64,000 nucleotides of DNA from Melioribacteraceae bacterium. GTDB lineage: Bacteria > Bacteroidota > Ignavibacteria > Ignavibacteriales > Melioribacteraceae. The DNA lies in assembly GCA_021647785.1 (NCBI GenBank), contig JAKIUC010000001.1:1-64000 (forward strand). The letters run 5' to 3'. The notes beneath the pieces were generated by a model, which saw only the letters and a list, made by a program, of their open reading frames with translations, was not told the origin of the DNA and did not search any database. This document shows positions 51,466-62,700 of this stretch, piece after piece (the first letter of the stretch is position 1; every line of letters begins with the position of its first letter). The position numbers were made by a program, and so were the translations under genes.

Positions 51466-54417
51466 ATGTTTATCAGAATTAAAATATCATCCATTTTTTT
51501 ATTACTTGTTGCAATTAGTTTATCAAACCTTTTTGCTCAAGAGGTAAATAGAAGCGAGCAGTTAAAAGCATCTGCAATTAAACAGATTGAAGCAAAAAAA
51601 TATATTGAGGCAATTGATTTACTTAACAAATATATTTCTTCTTCTCCTCGCGACACCGAAGGTTATACATTAAGAGGAACCTCGTTTGAGACAATAGGAC
51701 AATATCAAAATGCAGTTTTAGATTTAAGACGAGCTTTAAGGTTAGACCAAAATAATACAACTGCCCGCATAGCCCTTGCAAGAACGGAAGCTATTTGGCA
51801 CAAGCAGTTAAGAAAAAAAATAAAAGGTCACGAAAGAGAGATTGCAATTGACCCTTCAAATCCTTTCAATTATTTAGAGATTGGAAAATCGTACCGATGG
51901 CTTGAGGAGTGGCAAACAGCAGAAGATTGGTATGACCAGTATTTAGCACGCGATGATGATGCATCCCCAGATGAAATTATTAGATATACTGAAATTCTCG
52001 CTAAGAATAATCACATCACAAAAGGGGAAAAAATATTAAAAGTATTTGTAGATAGATATCCGGAAGATTGGAGGCTATGGAGCCGTTACGGTTACTTCTC
52101 TCTCTGGCTTGCAAAATATAAACAAGCAAAAATTGCGTTCGAAAATGCACTTGGGTTCAAACCATTTTTTAAGGAAGCACAAGATGGATTGGATATAGTA
52201 ACTAAGAAAGGTTATATAACACAATACGACCCACAATCATTTGATAAAGAATTTCCGATAGACAGATACTACCGTTTGTTGCGGAAAAATCCGGATGATG
52301 CCGAGATGAGGTTTAAATTAGTTAATGATTTAATTAAGGCAAACAGAATTGAAGAAGCCTATCAGCAGTTGGAAATTTTAGGAATTGATTATTCTGAGGA
52401 ACCAAATTATATTGAGAAATGGGACTATGTTACTGAATATAGGGATAGTGTTTATAATATAAGAATTGAGGAATTGGAAGCGAGAGTTGAAGCGGATCCT
52501 ACTGATAAAGAATCGGTTTTACAATTAGTTGAGTATTATAGTTATCTCGAAGAGTATGAAGAAATTACATTTTTGTTAGAAAACTATTTAGAACTTGTTC
52601 CCGAAGAAAAAGACCCGCGTGTTAAGTTTGAATACGCTCAAGCCCTTGCCTGGAATAGATATTTTGGAGATGCCGGACTTGTACTTGATGAATTAATTGA
52701 GGAATATCCGCAAAATTTGGATTACAAATTATTTAGAGCACAAACTGCAATTTGGACAGAAACGGATATTGAATTAGCAACTAAATATGTTGATGAAGTT
52801 CTTGAAAAACGTCCGAATAATATTGATGCCTTAGTTTCAAAAGCAACGCTACTAATAATGGATGAAGATTTTGAAGAAGCACAAGCAACAATAGATAAAG
52901 CGAAATTAATCGATGCTGGAAATAATGAAGTATTCACAATTCAATCCAGATTAGAGTTTCAAATAATTCGTGCTCGTGAAAGAGAGATATACGCCATCCT
53001 TGATGAGGGGCGTAGTGTACTTGGTGATGAAGGGTGTGAAGAAGCGTTACCCTATTATGAAGAGTATCTTGAAAAAGCAGAACCAAATAATATTGTAAAA
53101 CGAGAATATGCTGATGTACTTTTTTGTGCAAAATATTATGATGAAGCTCTAACCATTTATGATAATCTTTTGGAAGAAGGATATGATTATAAAACTTCAT
53201 TAGAGCGTGGAAAACTTTATTATGAAACTGGAGATTCAGTGCGTGCTATGGAGGCTTTCAAAGCTTTAGTTGAAGAAGATTCAACAGAGTTTCAACCACG
53301 TTTATATCTTGGCGATTCTTACTCCAAGATGGGCGAAAATGATTCGGCAATGACTGTTTATGAAGAACTTCTTACTTGGGATTTAGATTCAATGCAAGTC
53401 TATCTTGTTGAGCAAAGAATTTCATGGATACCACCAACTGGTATAAGTGCAATATTAAGTGCCTTTCCATCAAGTATCGGAATTGCACCACAAGTACAAA
53501 CTTATTTTGATAATCTTAGTTTTGCCATGAATAAAATAGGAGTCAGAATTGAACTCGGTGTTTTTCAGCATCTTACTCTTGGCGTTTCATTTTATCGTAC
53601 TAATACTACGGCAAATTGGGAAACTTTAGATTCTGCATCTGTATATTATATCGATTCTGTTGCCAGGGCTAATACTTTTGATTCTACAGGCTTCACTGGA
53701 AAAAGATTGTACACTTCATTTAAAGGACATATAATAATACCTTTTTCTCAAGAGTTAGTTCTCTCACTTGCTTTAGGAATAATTAACACAGATGGTTTTG
53801 AAAGCCAAGATGAAACAGAGATTTCATTTGGTTACGATAATCAAAATGATTTTGGAGCCTATATTTACTATTATGCATCTGATGCAAATCTAATTCTCTA
53901 TTCACCATATCTTATTGATTATAGTTTTAAAGATAGAACAAGAATGACGGCATCAATTTTTAAGGTAAAGGGATACTATAAACATTCATCAGGATTGTTG
54001 TTCGATTCTTTCTTCGATTATCTCTCTATCTCTGATGGAAATGCGGGAAATAATTTTCAATTACGAATGGGATATCAATTTACAGAACCGTTCACAGCTG
54101 GTTACGAATATTTCTATCAAAATTATAAGTATAAAGATATGTTAGTTTATTACTCACCTCAAAATTTTGATACACATTCTCTTTGGGCAGATTTTTTATT
54201 AGAAGATGAAGAAATTACAAAGGTTGGCTTAGGTGGGAAACTTGGGTATGCACCTTCAACATCCCAACTAATTTTAGAAGGACACTTGAATGCAAAGTAT
54301 AAACCACTCTCTAATTTAATGCTGCAAGGTAATTTAACAATGGGGCAAAGCTCACAGTACAATTCTGCTTATAGATATTTTGGAGCAAACATATCTGCTT
54401 ATTGGACTTTTTGGTAA
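51466..54417 (+). CDS. TPR protein with C-terminal outer-membrane beta-barrel (polysaccharide-export-like)
   Basis: Protein of 983 residues with a signal peptide (SIFLLLVAISLSNLFAQ). Tetratricopeptide repeats span ~25-680 (for example YIEAIDLLNKYISSSPRDTEGYTLRGTSFETIGQYQNAVLDLRRALRL). A linker at ~660-690 is followed by an aromatic-rich strand region to the end (~690-983), finishing YFGANISAYWTFW, like a BcsC/PelB/PgaA-type barrel. In those systems the TPR part threads a polysaccharide and the barrel exports it. A polymerase gene is not adjacent. It starts 3 bases after the MBOAT stop. Confidence 0.72.
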   Translation: MFIRIKISSIFLLLVAISLSNLFAQEVNRSEQLKASAIKQIEAKKYIEAIDLLNKYISSSPRDTEGYTLRGTSFETIGQYQNAVLDLRRALRLDQNNTTARIALARTEAIWHKQLRKKIKGHEREIAIDPSNPFNYLEIGKSYRWLEEWQTAEDWYDQYLARDDDASPDEIIRYTEILAKNNHITKGEKILKVFVDRYPEDWRLWSRYGYFSLWLAKYKQAKIAFENALGFKPFFKEAQDGLDIVTKKGYITQYDPQSFDKEFPIDRYYRLLRKNPDDAEMRFKLVNDLIKANRIEEAYQQLEILGIDYSEEPNYIEKWDYVTEYRDSVYNIRIEELEARVEADPTDKESVLQLVEYYSYLEEYEEITFLLENYLELVPEEKDPRVKFEYAQALAWNRYFGDAGLVLDELIEEYPQNLDYKLFRAQTAIWTETDIELATKYVDEVLEKRPNNIDALVSKATLLIMDEDFEEAQATIDKAKLIDAGNNEVFTIQSRLEFQIIRAREREIYAILDEGRSVLGDEGCEEALPYYEEYLEKAEPNNIVKREYADVLFCAKYYDEALTIYDNLLEEGYDYKTSLERGKLYYETGDSVRAMEAFKALVEEDSTEFQPRLYLGDSYSKMGENDSAMTVYEELLTWDLDSMQVYLVEQRISWIPPTGISAILSAFPSSIGIAPQVQTYFDNLSFAMNKIGVRIELGVFQHLTLGVSFYRTNTTANWETLDSASVYYIDSVARANTFDSTGFTGKRLYTSFKGHIIIPFSQELVLSLALGIINTDGFESQDETEISFGYDNQNDFGAYIYYYASDANLILYSPYLIDYSFKDRTRMTASIFKVKGYYKHSSGLLFDSFFDYLSISDGNAGNNFQLRMGYQFTEPFTAGYEYFYQNYKYKDMLVYYSPQNFDTHSLWADFLLEDEEITKVGLGGKLGYAPSTSQLILEGHLNAKYKPLSNLMLQGNLTMGQSSQYNSAYRYFGANISAYWTFW

Positions 54418-54612
54418 ACGATTATTTTTTTGAAGTTTTACAAAAAGGGAAGAATTCTTATTACTTTAACCCCAAGTAATTCTATACATTACTCCGCCAC
54501 TGCAGATTACCCGTTTTTTATTTACTGCAAAATATTTTTTTCATTTCCGTTAATTATACTTGACAATAATTTTGGGTAGTGCTATTTTTAGAATTCAAAT
54601 TTTATTGAATAT

Positions 54613-54684
<72 letters not shown>

Positions 54685-54689
54685 CAAAG

Positions 54690-54713
54690 AACCTCATGCA
54701 ATTGAGGTTTTTT
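54690..54713 (+). terminator. Terminator of tRNA-Asn
   Basis: AACCTCA-TGCAAT-TGAGGTT followed by TTTT begins 5 bases after the tRNA. A 7-bp stem, 6-base loop and T-run make a standard intrinsic terminator. Confidence 0.85.
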
Positions 54714-55196
54714 AGTTTTAAATCTAAAGAAGTTCTAAACCGTTGAGGAAGTGTTTCATAAAAATCTTTACGACTTAGGCGCTTAGCCAAAGACTTTTAT
54801 GAACAAATTGTTCGTGTTGAAAAAACTGATCTATATTAAAGAAATAGTTATTTGTCCGCTGCCGCGGATTGCCGTTATTTGCGATGCTGTCATTGATTGT
54901 TATAATAAATGACTATTATTGACGTGAAGCAAATGACAATAATGATTCATTATTTACAACTTTATGATTTCCAATGAATGTGGCTTTTTTCCAGCCATGT
55001 GCTGTAAAAACTTAGTCTCTTTGCGGTTCCTTCTCCAAGTTCAAATAGTTTTCTAATTTATGAGAAAATAATCTTAATAAAAGAAAGATGCTACTACATA
55101 AATTTACCTTTTCCTAAACTTAATAGTAAAAAATTGCAATAAATAATTTAGGCACGTATTTTGTCTAACCGCTTTATAAATAAAATAGGAATTGTG
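54714..55196. other. Gene-free spacer
   Basis: 483 bases without a supported gene between the tRNA terminator and the epimerase. TGTCATT and AAATGAC motifs recur in opposite orientation near 54888-54938, similar in style to the tandem repeat at 10657, but no full palindrome is present. The promoter for the decarboxylase operon must lie at the right end. No integrase or other island marker follows the tRNA. Confidence 0.5.
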
Positions 55197-55604
55197 ATGC
55201 ACATAAATAAAATTGAACATATTGGAATTGCAGTAAAGAGTATTGAAGAAGCACTTAAGTACTATGAAGGAGTTTTAGGGTTAGAATGTTATGCAGTGGA
55301 GGAAGTTAAGGAACAAAAAGTTAAGACTGCATTTTTAAAAATTGGAGAGACAAAAATTGAACTTCTCGAAGCTACTAATGACGATAGCCCAATTGCAAAG
55401 TTTATTGAAAAGCGTGGTGAAGGGGTTCAGCACATTGCCTTTGCTGTTAACGGAATTGAAAATGTTTTAGCTGAAGTGAAGGAAAAAGGAATTCGCTTAA
55501 TAGATGAGAAACCTCGAAAGGGTGCGGAAGGATTGGATATTGCATTCCTACATCCAAAATCAACTGGTGGTGTATTAACAGAGTTTTGTGAAAAAAACAA
55601 TTAG
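55197..55604 (+). CDS. mce: Methylmalonyl-CoA epimerase
   Basis: I chose the ATG giving [21 protein letters not shown], preceded by AGGA; a TTG 36 bases upstream is in frame but not family-like. The 135-residue VOC-fold protein has the metal ligands H (KIEHIGIAV), H ([10 protein letters not shown]) and E (LTEFCE). It interconverts R- and S-methylmalonyl-CoA and leads the decarboxylase operon. Confidence 0.9.
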   Translation: MHINKIEHIGIAVKSIEEALKYYEGVLGLECYAVEEVKEQKVKTAFLKIGETKIELLEATNDDSPIAKFIEKRGEGVQHIAFAVNGIENVLAEVKEKGIRLIDEKPRKGAEGLDIAFLHPKSTGGVLTEFCEKNN

Positions 55605-55661
55605 ATAAAGATAATAGATTAAAAGATGTAAGGATATTTATACATCTTAAAAGGAGTTAAA

Positions 55662-57221
55662 ATGGGAATGGAAAACAAGATAGAAGAACTACTAAAAAAG
55701 CGTGAAGAAGCTCGCATGGGCGGCGGAGAAAAACGAATTAATGCCCAGCATGGCAAAGGGAAGATGACTGCTCGTGAGCGGATTGAATTACTCCTTGACG
55801 AAGGTAGTTTTGAAGAGTTTGATATGTTTGTGCATCATAGAACAGTAGGGTTTGGTCTTGAAAATCAGCAGTATCTTTCGGACGGTGTTGTTACTGGGTA
55901 TGGTACTATTGATGGAAGATTAGTTTATGTGTTTTCTCAAGACTTTACAGTTTTCGGAGGATCGCTATCTGAAATGTACGCACAAAAAATAGTAAAGGTA
56001 ATGGAGAAAGCAATGAAAGTTGGTGCACCTATCATTGGAATAAACGATAGCGGTGGTGCAAGAATTCAGGAAGGTGTTAAAAGTCTTGGTGGTTATGCCG
56101 ATATTTTCCAACAGAATATTATGGCATCTGGTGTTGTGCCGCAAATCTCAGCAATATTTGGTCCTTGTGCAGGTGGTGCTGTTTACTCTCCTGCATTAAC
56201 CGACTTTACAATTATGTCGAAAGGAACAAGCTATATGTTTGTTACTGGTCCTAAAGTTGTAAAGACTGTAACTGGCGAAGTTGTAACAACTGAAGAACTT
56301 GGTGGTGCTCAAGTTCATGCTACAAAATCTGGCGTTACTCATTTTGTTTCCGAAGATGAAGAAGAAGGGATGATGTTAATCAGAAAAATTTTGAGTTACC
56401 TACCGCAGAATAATATGGAAGACCCTCCGCACAGAGTTTGTAGTGACCCTATTGATAGACTAGATGATTTATTAAATAATATAATTCCAGAGAGTGCCAA
56501 TAAACCGTACGATGTTAAAGATGTAATATTATCTATTGTTGATGATGGTGAATTCCTTGAAGTACATAGACAGTATGCTCAAAACATAGTTGTAGGGTTT
56601 GCAACATTTAATGGTGGCTCAGTTGGTATTGTTGCTAATCAGCCAAGTTACCTTGCTGGAGTTTTAGATATAAATGCTTCTAGAAAAGCAGCACGCTTTG
56701 TAAGGTTCTGTGATGCTTTTAATATTCCAATAGTTACACTTGTTGATGTACCCGGATTTTTACCAGGCACAACACAGGAGTATGGTGGTATTATTATCCA
56801 CGGAGCAAAATTACTTTTTGCTTATGGCGAAGCAACTGTTCCTAAAATTACAATAATTCTCCGAAAGGCTTATGGTGGTGCTTATGATGTAATGAGTTCC
56901 AAACATCTTAGGGGTGATATCAATTACTCTTGGCCAGGAGCAGAGATTGCAGTAATGGGAGCTAAAGGAGCAGTTGAAGTTCTCTATTCGAAAGAGGCAA
57001 AAGCTATTACTGATGCAGATGAAAAAGCAAAATTTATTAAAGAGAAAGAGGAAGAGTATAAAGAGAAATTTGCTAATCCCTATGTTGCTGCTAAGTATGG
57101 TTACATCGATGATGTAATTGAACCTCGCAATACAAGGTTCAGAATAATTAGAGCATTGCAGATGCTTTCAACAAAGAAAGATAGCAACCCTCCAAAGAAA
57201 CATTCAAATCTTCCATTATAA
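55662..57221 (+). CDS. mmdA: Methylmalonyl-CoA decarboxylase, carboxyltransferase alpha subunit
   Basis: Protein of 519 residues starting after AAAGGAG. MIG-type carboxyltransferase motifs are [70 protein letters not shown] and [48 protein letters not shown]. It moves the carboxyl group of methylmalonyl-CoA to biotin on MmdC. A propionyl-CoA carboxylase beta reading is possible, but the neighbouring OadG/OadB partners favour the decarboxylase. Confidence 0.9.
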   Translation: MGMENKIEELLKKREEARMGGGEKRINAQHGKGKMTARERIELLLDEGSFEEFDMFVHHRTVGFGLENQQYLSDGVVTGYGTIDGRLVYVFSQDFTVFGGSLSEMYAQKIVKVMEKAMKVGAPIIGINDSGGARIQEGVKSLGGYADIFQQNIMASGVVPQISAIFGPCAGGAVYSPALTDFTIMSKGTSYMFVTGPKVVKTVTGEVVTTEELGGAQVHATKSGVTHFVSEDEEEGMMLIRKILSYLPQNNMEDPPHRVCSDPIDRLDDLLNNIIPESANKPYDVKDVILSIVDDGEFLEVHRQYAQNIVVGFATFNGGSVGIVANQPSYLAGVLDINASRKAARFVRFCDAFNIPIVTLVDVPGFLPGTTQEYGGIIIHGAKLLFAYGEATVPKITIILRKAYGGAYDVMSSKHLRGDINYSWPGAEIAVMGAKGAVEVLYSKEAKAITDADEKAKFIKEKEEEYKEKFANPYVAAKYGYIDDVIEPRNTRFRIIRALQMLSTKKDSNPPKKHSNLPL

Positions 57222-57233
57222 TAAGGAGCAGTT

Positions 57234-57593
57234 ATGTTTGAGCAATTTAGCTTATCAAATATTTGGGAGAATGATGGAGTATTGATTTCTGTTGTTGGGT
57301 ATATAGTTGTTTTTGTTTCTTTACTTTCACTTGCAATAATAATTACATACTTCCAAAAAGTTCTTCAGTTAAAACAGAGAAAGAAGTTAAAATCTGCTGG
57401 TCATCATGCTGCTGATGCGGATGACCTCTCAATTTCTGGTGAAGTAAGTGCTGCCATTTCAACAGCTCTATACCTGCATTACGAGGAAAAACATGATTTA
57501 GAAAATACAGTATTAACAATTAAAAGGGTTCAAAGAACATATTCGCCGTGGAGTTCTAAACTATACGGGTTAAGAGAAAATCCAAAGAGATAA
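57234..57593 (+). CDS. OadG-like gamma/delta subunit
   Basis: Protein of 119 residues. One membrane helix (DGVLISVVGYIVVFVSLLSLAIIITYF) and a soluble tail match OadG/MmdD, which ties the carboxyltransferase to the membrane part. Its C-terminal region (AADADDLSISGEVSAAISTALYLHYEEKHD) is typical. It lies between mmdA and mmdC with 12- and 9-base gaps. Confidence 0.85.
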   Translation: MFEQFSLSNIWENDGVLISVVGYIVVFVSLLSLAIIITYFQKVLQLKQRKKLKSAGHHAADADDLSISGEVSAAISTALYLHYEEKHDLENTVLTIKRVQRTYSPWSSKLYGLRENPKR

Positions 57594-57602
57594 GGTTTTA
57601 AA

Positions 57603-58040
57603 ATGAAAAAATTTAAATTTAATATTAGAGGAAACAGCTACAGCGTTGAGATTTTAAATCTTGAAGACAATGTAGCAGAGGTTGAAGTAAACGGTTCAAC
57701 ATATCAAGTAGAAATTGAAAAAACTATCAAAGAAACAAAAACACCAAAATTAATGCGACCGAAAATTATTCATTCTGGTGGGCATGATGCAGCAAAGACA
57801 AGCAAGCCAAGTGCTGCAAAGGGTGTTGGGTTTGTTAAAGCTCCGCTGCCAGGCACAATATTAGAACTTAAAATTAATATTGGTGATGAGGTAAAAGTAG
57901 GTGATACACTTCTGATAATGGAAGCAATGAAAATGGAAAACAACATCAAATCTGATAAGGCTGGAAAAGTGACTGCCATTAAAATTAACAATGGCGATTC
58001 AGTTCTTGAAGGAGATGTTCTAATTGAGATAGGGGAATAG
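57603..58040 (+). CDS. mmdC: Biotin carboxyl carrier subunit (MmdC-like)
   Basis: Protein of 145 residues. The biotinyl motif is EAMKMEN with K110 the biotinylated Lys. The N-terminal beta domain (~1-45) and a flexible Lys/Ala/Gly/Pro linker (~55-85) precede the biotinyl barrel. It shuttles carboxyl groups from MmdA to the membrane subunit. Confidence 0.92.
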   Translation: MKKFKFNIRGNSYSVEILNLEDNVAEVEVNGSTYQVEIEKTIKETKTPKLMRPKIIHSGGHDAAKTSKPSAAKGVGFVKAPLPGTILELKINIGDEVKVGDTLLIMEAMKMENNIKSDKAGKVTAIKINNGDSVLEGDVLIEIGE

Positions 58041-58043
58041 CAA

Positions 58044-59189
58044 ATGGAAGGCATAAATCAATTTATTCGCTTTACCGGCTTTGCTAATCTTACTATTGAA
58101 CATGTTGTAATGCTTTGCATTGGCTTAATTTTCATTTACCTTGCAATCAAAAAAGAGTATGAGCCACTTCTACTTGTTCCAATTGGGTTTGGAATTTTAA
58201 TGGGGAATATTCCATTTGTTGAGCATGTTGGCTTGCAGATTGGACTTTACGAGGATGGCTCTGTTCTTAACTACTTATATTTTGGAGTGATGAAAGGTAT
58301 CTATCCTCCTTTAATATTTCTTGGAATTGGAGCAATGACGGATTTCTCCGCACTCCTTTCAAATCCGAAATTAATGTTGCTTGGTGCAGCTGCACAAGTT
58401 GGAATATTTTTAACATTTATGGCAGCCTTAGCTCTTGGATTTAGTGTTGAACAAGCTGCTGCAATTGGAATTATTGGCGGTGCTGATGGACCAACTGCAA
58501 TATTTCTTTCATCAAAGTTAGCACCAGAGTTGCTCGGAGCCATTGCTATTGCTGCATATTCCTACATGGCACTTGTTCCGGTTATTCAACCCCCAATAAT
58601 TAAACTACTTACAAGCAAAGAGGAAAGACAGATAAAAATGAAACCTCCGAGAGCTGTTACAAAGCTGGAAAAAATGTCTTTCCCAATTGTTGGACTTTTT
58701 CTAACCACTTTTATCTCGCCGGGAGCCTTGCCATTATTAGGTATGCTCTTCTTTGGAAATCTTTTAAAAGAATCTGGAGTTACTAAACGCCTTGCAGATA
58801 CTGCCGCAAAACCATTAATTGATATTGTTACAATTCTGTTGGGTTTAACAGTAGGTGCTTCAACACAGGCAACACAATTTTTAACAAAAGAATCTATTAT
58901 GATTTTTGTACTTGGTGCAATTTCATTTATGATTGCTACCGCTGGCGGAGTTCTATTTGCAAAATTTATGAATCTCTTTTTGAAAAAGGATGATAAACTA
59001 AATCCTATGATTGGAGCAGCAGGAGTATCGGCAGTGCCTGATAGTGCAAGGGTTGTGCATATGCTTGGTTTGGCAGAGGATTCATCAAATTATTTATTGA
59101 TGCACGCAATGGCACCCAATGTTTCCGGAGTAATTGGGTCAGCAGTTGCTGCCGGTATTTTAATGGGATTTTTGTTGAAAGTGTTTTAG
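58044..59189 (+). CDS. oadB: Sodium-pumping decarboxylase beta subunit (OadB/MmdB)
   Basis: Integral membrane protein of 381 residues. GGADGPTAIFLSSKLAPELLGAIAIAAYSYMALVPVIQPPI is the conserved central region; PLLGMLFFGNLLKESGVTKRL and GAAGVSAVPDSARVVHMLG follow. It decarboxylates carboxybiotin and exports 2 Na+. Last gene of the operon. Confidence 0.93.
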   Translation: MEGINQFIRFTGFANLTIEHVVMLCIGLIFIYLAIKKEYEPLLLVPIGFGILMGNIPFVEHVGLQIGLYEDGSVLNYLYFGVMKGIYPPLIFLGIGAMTDFSALLSNPKLMLLGAAAQVGIFLTFMAALALGFSVEQAAAIGIIGGADGPTAIFLSSKLAPELLGAIAIAAYSYMALVPVIQPPIIKLLTSKEERQIKMKPPRAVTKLEKMSFPIVGLFLTTFISPGALPLLGMLFFGNLLKESGVTKRLADTAAKPLIDIVTILLGLTVGASTQATQFLTKESIMIFVLGAISFMIATAGGVLFAKFMNLFLKKDDKLNPMIGAAGVSAVPDSARVVHMLGLAEDSSNYLLMHAMAPNVSGVIGSAVAAGILMGFLLKVF

Positions 59190-59714
59190 TTTTCATCTTG
59201 TAGTGGGTGTAAAGTTTGACTCCAATACATGGCTATAAATATTAGAGTATAAATTAACTAATACCTTGCAATTATGATAAGTCGGGGAAATCCACTGCCG
59301 TATTGTCCGATAGACTTCTTTCGAAGATTATTCTTGCGAAAAAAAACTCCCCGAAAAATTGGGGTAGGCAAGACAAGAGTGGCTTGCTTTTCTACTTTTA
59401 AATTTGTCCTATTGTACAATGCATGTTAATTCCATAAATTTATAACAAACCTCTGGACGCATATTCAACAGTGGTTTGCTTAGACTTCCATTGGAAAAGT
59501 ATTATTTTCAAGTAAAACTTTTTTCTCTTTACACTCATTGTGTTAGGAATCACAATCACCCCATTCCATATACCTTAGCGATTGGAACTACCAATTCATT
59601 GTAATAGCTTGGCATTTGGAATTGAAAAATTAAATTTAAAATATCAAACACTTTAGGGAAATCCTTATGGTACAATTGGAAAAATATTTAATAATAGATA
59701 ATGGCATTAATAAT
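59190..59714. other. Gene-free spacer
   Basis: 525 bases without a supported gene. The visible structures are CCCC-GAAAAATT-GGGG at ~59351-59366 and GCAAG...CTTGC (~59370-59391), which together may form the oadB terminator region although they are 160-200 bases past the stop. The promoter of the next gene must lie to the right. No riboswitch pattern was recognised. Confidence 0.4.
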
Positions 59715-62700
59715 ATGAAACGAATAATATTCATTCTATTTTTATCATTTAGCTCAATATTTTCACAAGACCCAAATTGGAGTTCTTTCATTACTTTCCC
59801 TCAGTATCCCTCACCTTATTTTAACGATTGGGAAAGAAACCCGAATATTGGTAATCTAAATATCAATTATACTGGCTCTGCTCCAGTCGAGTTTTATTTT
59901 GAGATTGTTATTAGCCTCGATGAATATGGAGAAGCTATTCGTGGACGTACAGAGAATAGAGAATATTTATCTGGTCCAGTCTCTGAAATGTTAACATTTA
60001 ACGACATCTCAGATTGGGTGAGTACAAATATAAATGCAGATTTGGAGAGGGTTATAATACAAACTGGTAAATTGCCAGAATCTGACTATTCAATTTGTGT
60101 TAGTGCATTTTCATTAAATGGTAATTTATTAACAGAGGCTTGTACCAATTTTGAAATTGCATTACCAAATCCTCCACAACTTATATCGCCCGAAGATGAA
60201 GGTTCTATTGAAGTTGCACTACCTACTTTTATGTGGAATCCAGTTACTACGCCTGCCGATGTTTTAGTTTACTATCACCTTAAAATTGTTGAAAAACTTG
60301 AAAGACAAGATACTTACAGAGCATTAGAGGCAAATGTTCCAGTAGTAGAAACAGAAATACCATACGAGAATTTATACACCTTCCGCTTGGATGATTATCC
60401 GCTTGAGCAAAACCAAACTTATGTTTGGCAAGTTCAAGCTACTAATGATGAAGGAATGCCAGTCTCCACAAATGATGGATACTCGGAAATATGGCAATTC
60501 ACTTTTGGAAGCCCAAGCAGCGGAATTGAAGTTGATACCCTTATGCTTATTGAGGATTTTGCATACATATTTGATTTAGAGCAATTAAATATTACCGATA
60601 ATCAAACGTACTTAAATCTTGATGGCTCGTGCAGAATGTTGATAAGAGGCTCTGATGGGATTGATAAATATGTTGATGTATTTGCTCAGAATTTAATGGT
60701 ACAGAAAGAAACGTATGATAATCCAGTATTTCTCGGTGGTAATATTATTGGCTCTATCTATGACGAAATTATACCCAAAGAGATTACTGGAAGTTTTTTC
60801 CGTCCGACTGAGCTTGAGTTTATTCCACCACAACAGTTTACAATTGGAGGAGAGTTCTATCTTGGTGAAGATGTTACTATTCCATTAAATGGAAGACTAA
60901 GTTATATCGATAAAGAATTGATTGGAGATATTTCTCTTATTGGTGATCCAACCACACCAATATTTGAGCTTGGAGATGGTTCGTTTGAACTAAATATTAC
61001 AGCACTCTCACTCACTTATCCAAATGTAGAAACAAATCTTGAAGGGAAGCTATCTATCTTTGGAACTCCATCCAATTGTACTGTAACTGAAATAGACATT
61101 GATAAAGATGGTTCTTATAGTGCAAACATTGGCTGCAATCTTAATCAAGAAATTGCACTACTGCAAGGTTCAACCCTTTTTAATTTAAATATTAATAATA
61201 TTGAAGGAAAAATTAGTGGTAATCTTTTAAGAGATAAAATGGATTATAACATATTAGTTGATGGCGGCTTAGTCTTTAATACTAATCCGGATAATTCGTT
61301 TGGTGCAGAAGTTATATTTGAATTAAAGCCAAATGATTTTAAACTAATTTCGTTTAATCCATCTGCTGATATTGATGCCTCATCCATTGATTTTGGCTGG
61401 GTTAAGTGGAATATGGAAAGAATGAAGTTAAACAACTTAGCTTATCAAAATGGTATTTGGGATTTTGATTTATCAATGAATATTGATATTTCATTCCCGG
61501 ATTTTACTGATAGAAAACTTCCAACAATTCAAGATATTTCTTTTACTCCAAGAGGGTTTGAGTTCCCTGAAATAAAATATAATAATTTTTCAATCCCTAA
61601 TATCAACTTCATGGCGTTTGACCTTGAGATTTATGGCTTCTCAGCACCAGCATTCACTTTCGATTTAAGTAAGTGGACTCCAGGTTCAATAGCCCAAATG
61701 AATTTTGGTTGGAATGTAAAATTCAATATGCCAAATTTACCAAATGGAACTGATGAAAAATTTCGATTCCCTAATTATAATTTAAAGGCAAGCATTAAGA
61801 ATGGAAATTTCAATCTAAGTTTGCCAAGGTTAGAATTCCCATCCGGTATGAACATTCCTTTATCTGGACTTGCACGTTTTAACGTAAACCTTTTTGAAGG
61901 AGAATTGAATACAAATTTTGATGGTTCGCTGATGAACTTTCTACCTGATGTTAAAATTGGCGGCGAAATTACTTTACCCGAAGCACTACAATGTGATGGA
62001 CAAGAGGGGAGTATAAAATTAGAGACAATGCTAAACCTTAATGGAAATGGGAGCATTAGTGGTATAATTGAAGATGTAGTTCCCAAATGCCCTATAAACA
62101 TTGGACTTGCATCTCTATACATGAAAAAATCGAAAGTAGAATTTAAAAATGAAGATGGGCAGAAAATATATTTAGATGGTGAAGCTGGTATTAAATTCAC
62201 ATCAGATCCAAGACAAAAAGAAGTTGGAAAAATTTCCGTTATTTACGAAGTATTAAATAACGAAATAATAAAAGCAGAAGGCGAGATAAAAGAAAAATTC
62301 ACTTGGGATTTAGCTGGCGAAAATCCAACCTTCTCGTTTGAAATAGAAAGGGCAAAAATTGATGAGGGTAAATTAAAAATTGATGGACGCTCTCAACTTG
62401 TTATGGATGGTGGCGAAAAGATGGGCGTTACATTTGATAAGTTCACAATCGATTTAGACGAATACAGTATTGATGATGGTAGAGTAATATTTGATGAACC
62501 ATTTGCAATGGTAGTTGACGGATTAGAGAATGATGAAATAAATTTTAGGGCAGTACCTAAAGGAAATGTTCCAAAGACGGAGAACTTTCTTTATTACGAA
62601 TTACCAGATAAAATTGCACTCGACAAAAATGGCTTTACTGTTGTGGGAAAAAGCAAAGCTTTGTTAAATTATCAAGGCAAAGAACTCGGTGATTTAACAA

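Noticed and set aside
55662-57221. Propionyl-CoA carboxylase beta subunit
   Set aside because: The neighbours are OadG- and OadB-like membrane subunits and a short biotin carrier, which are the partners of a decarboxylase; no biotin carboxylase domain gene is present.
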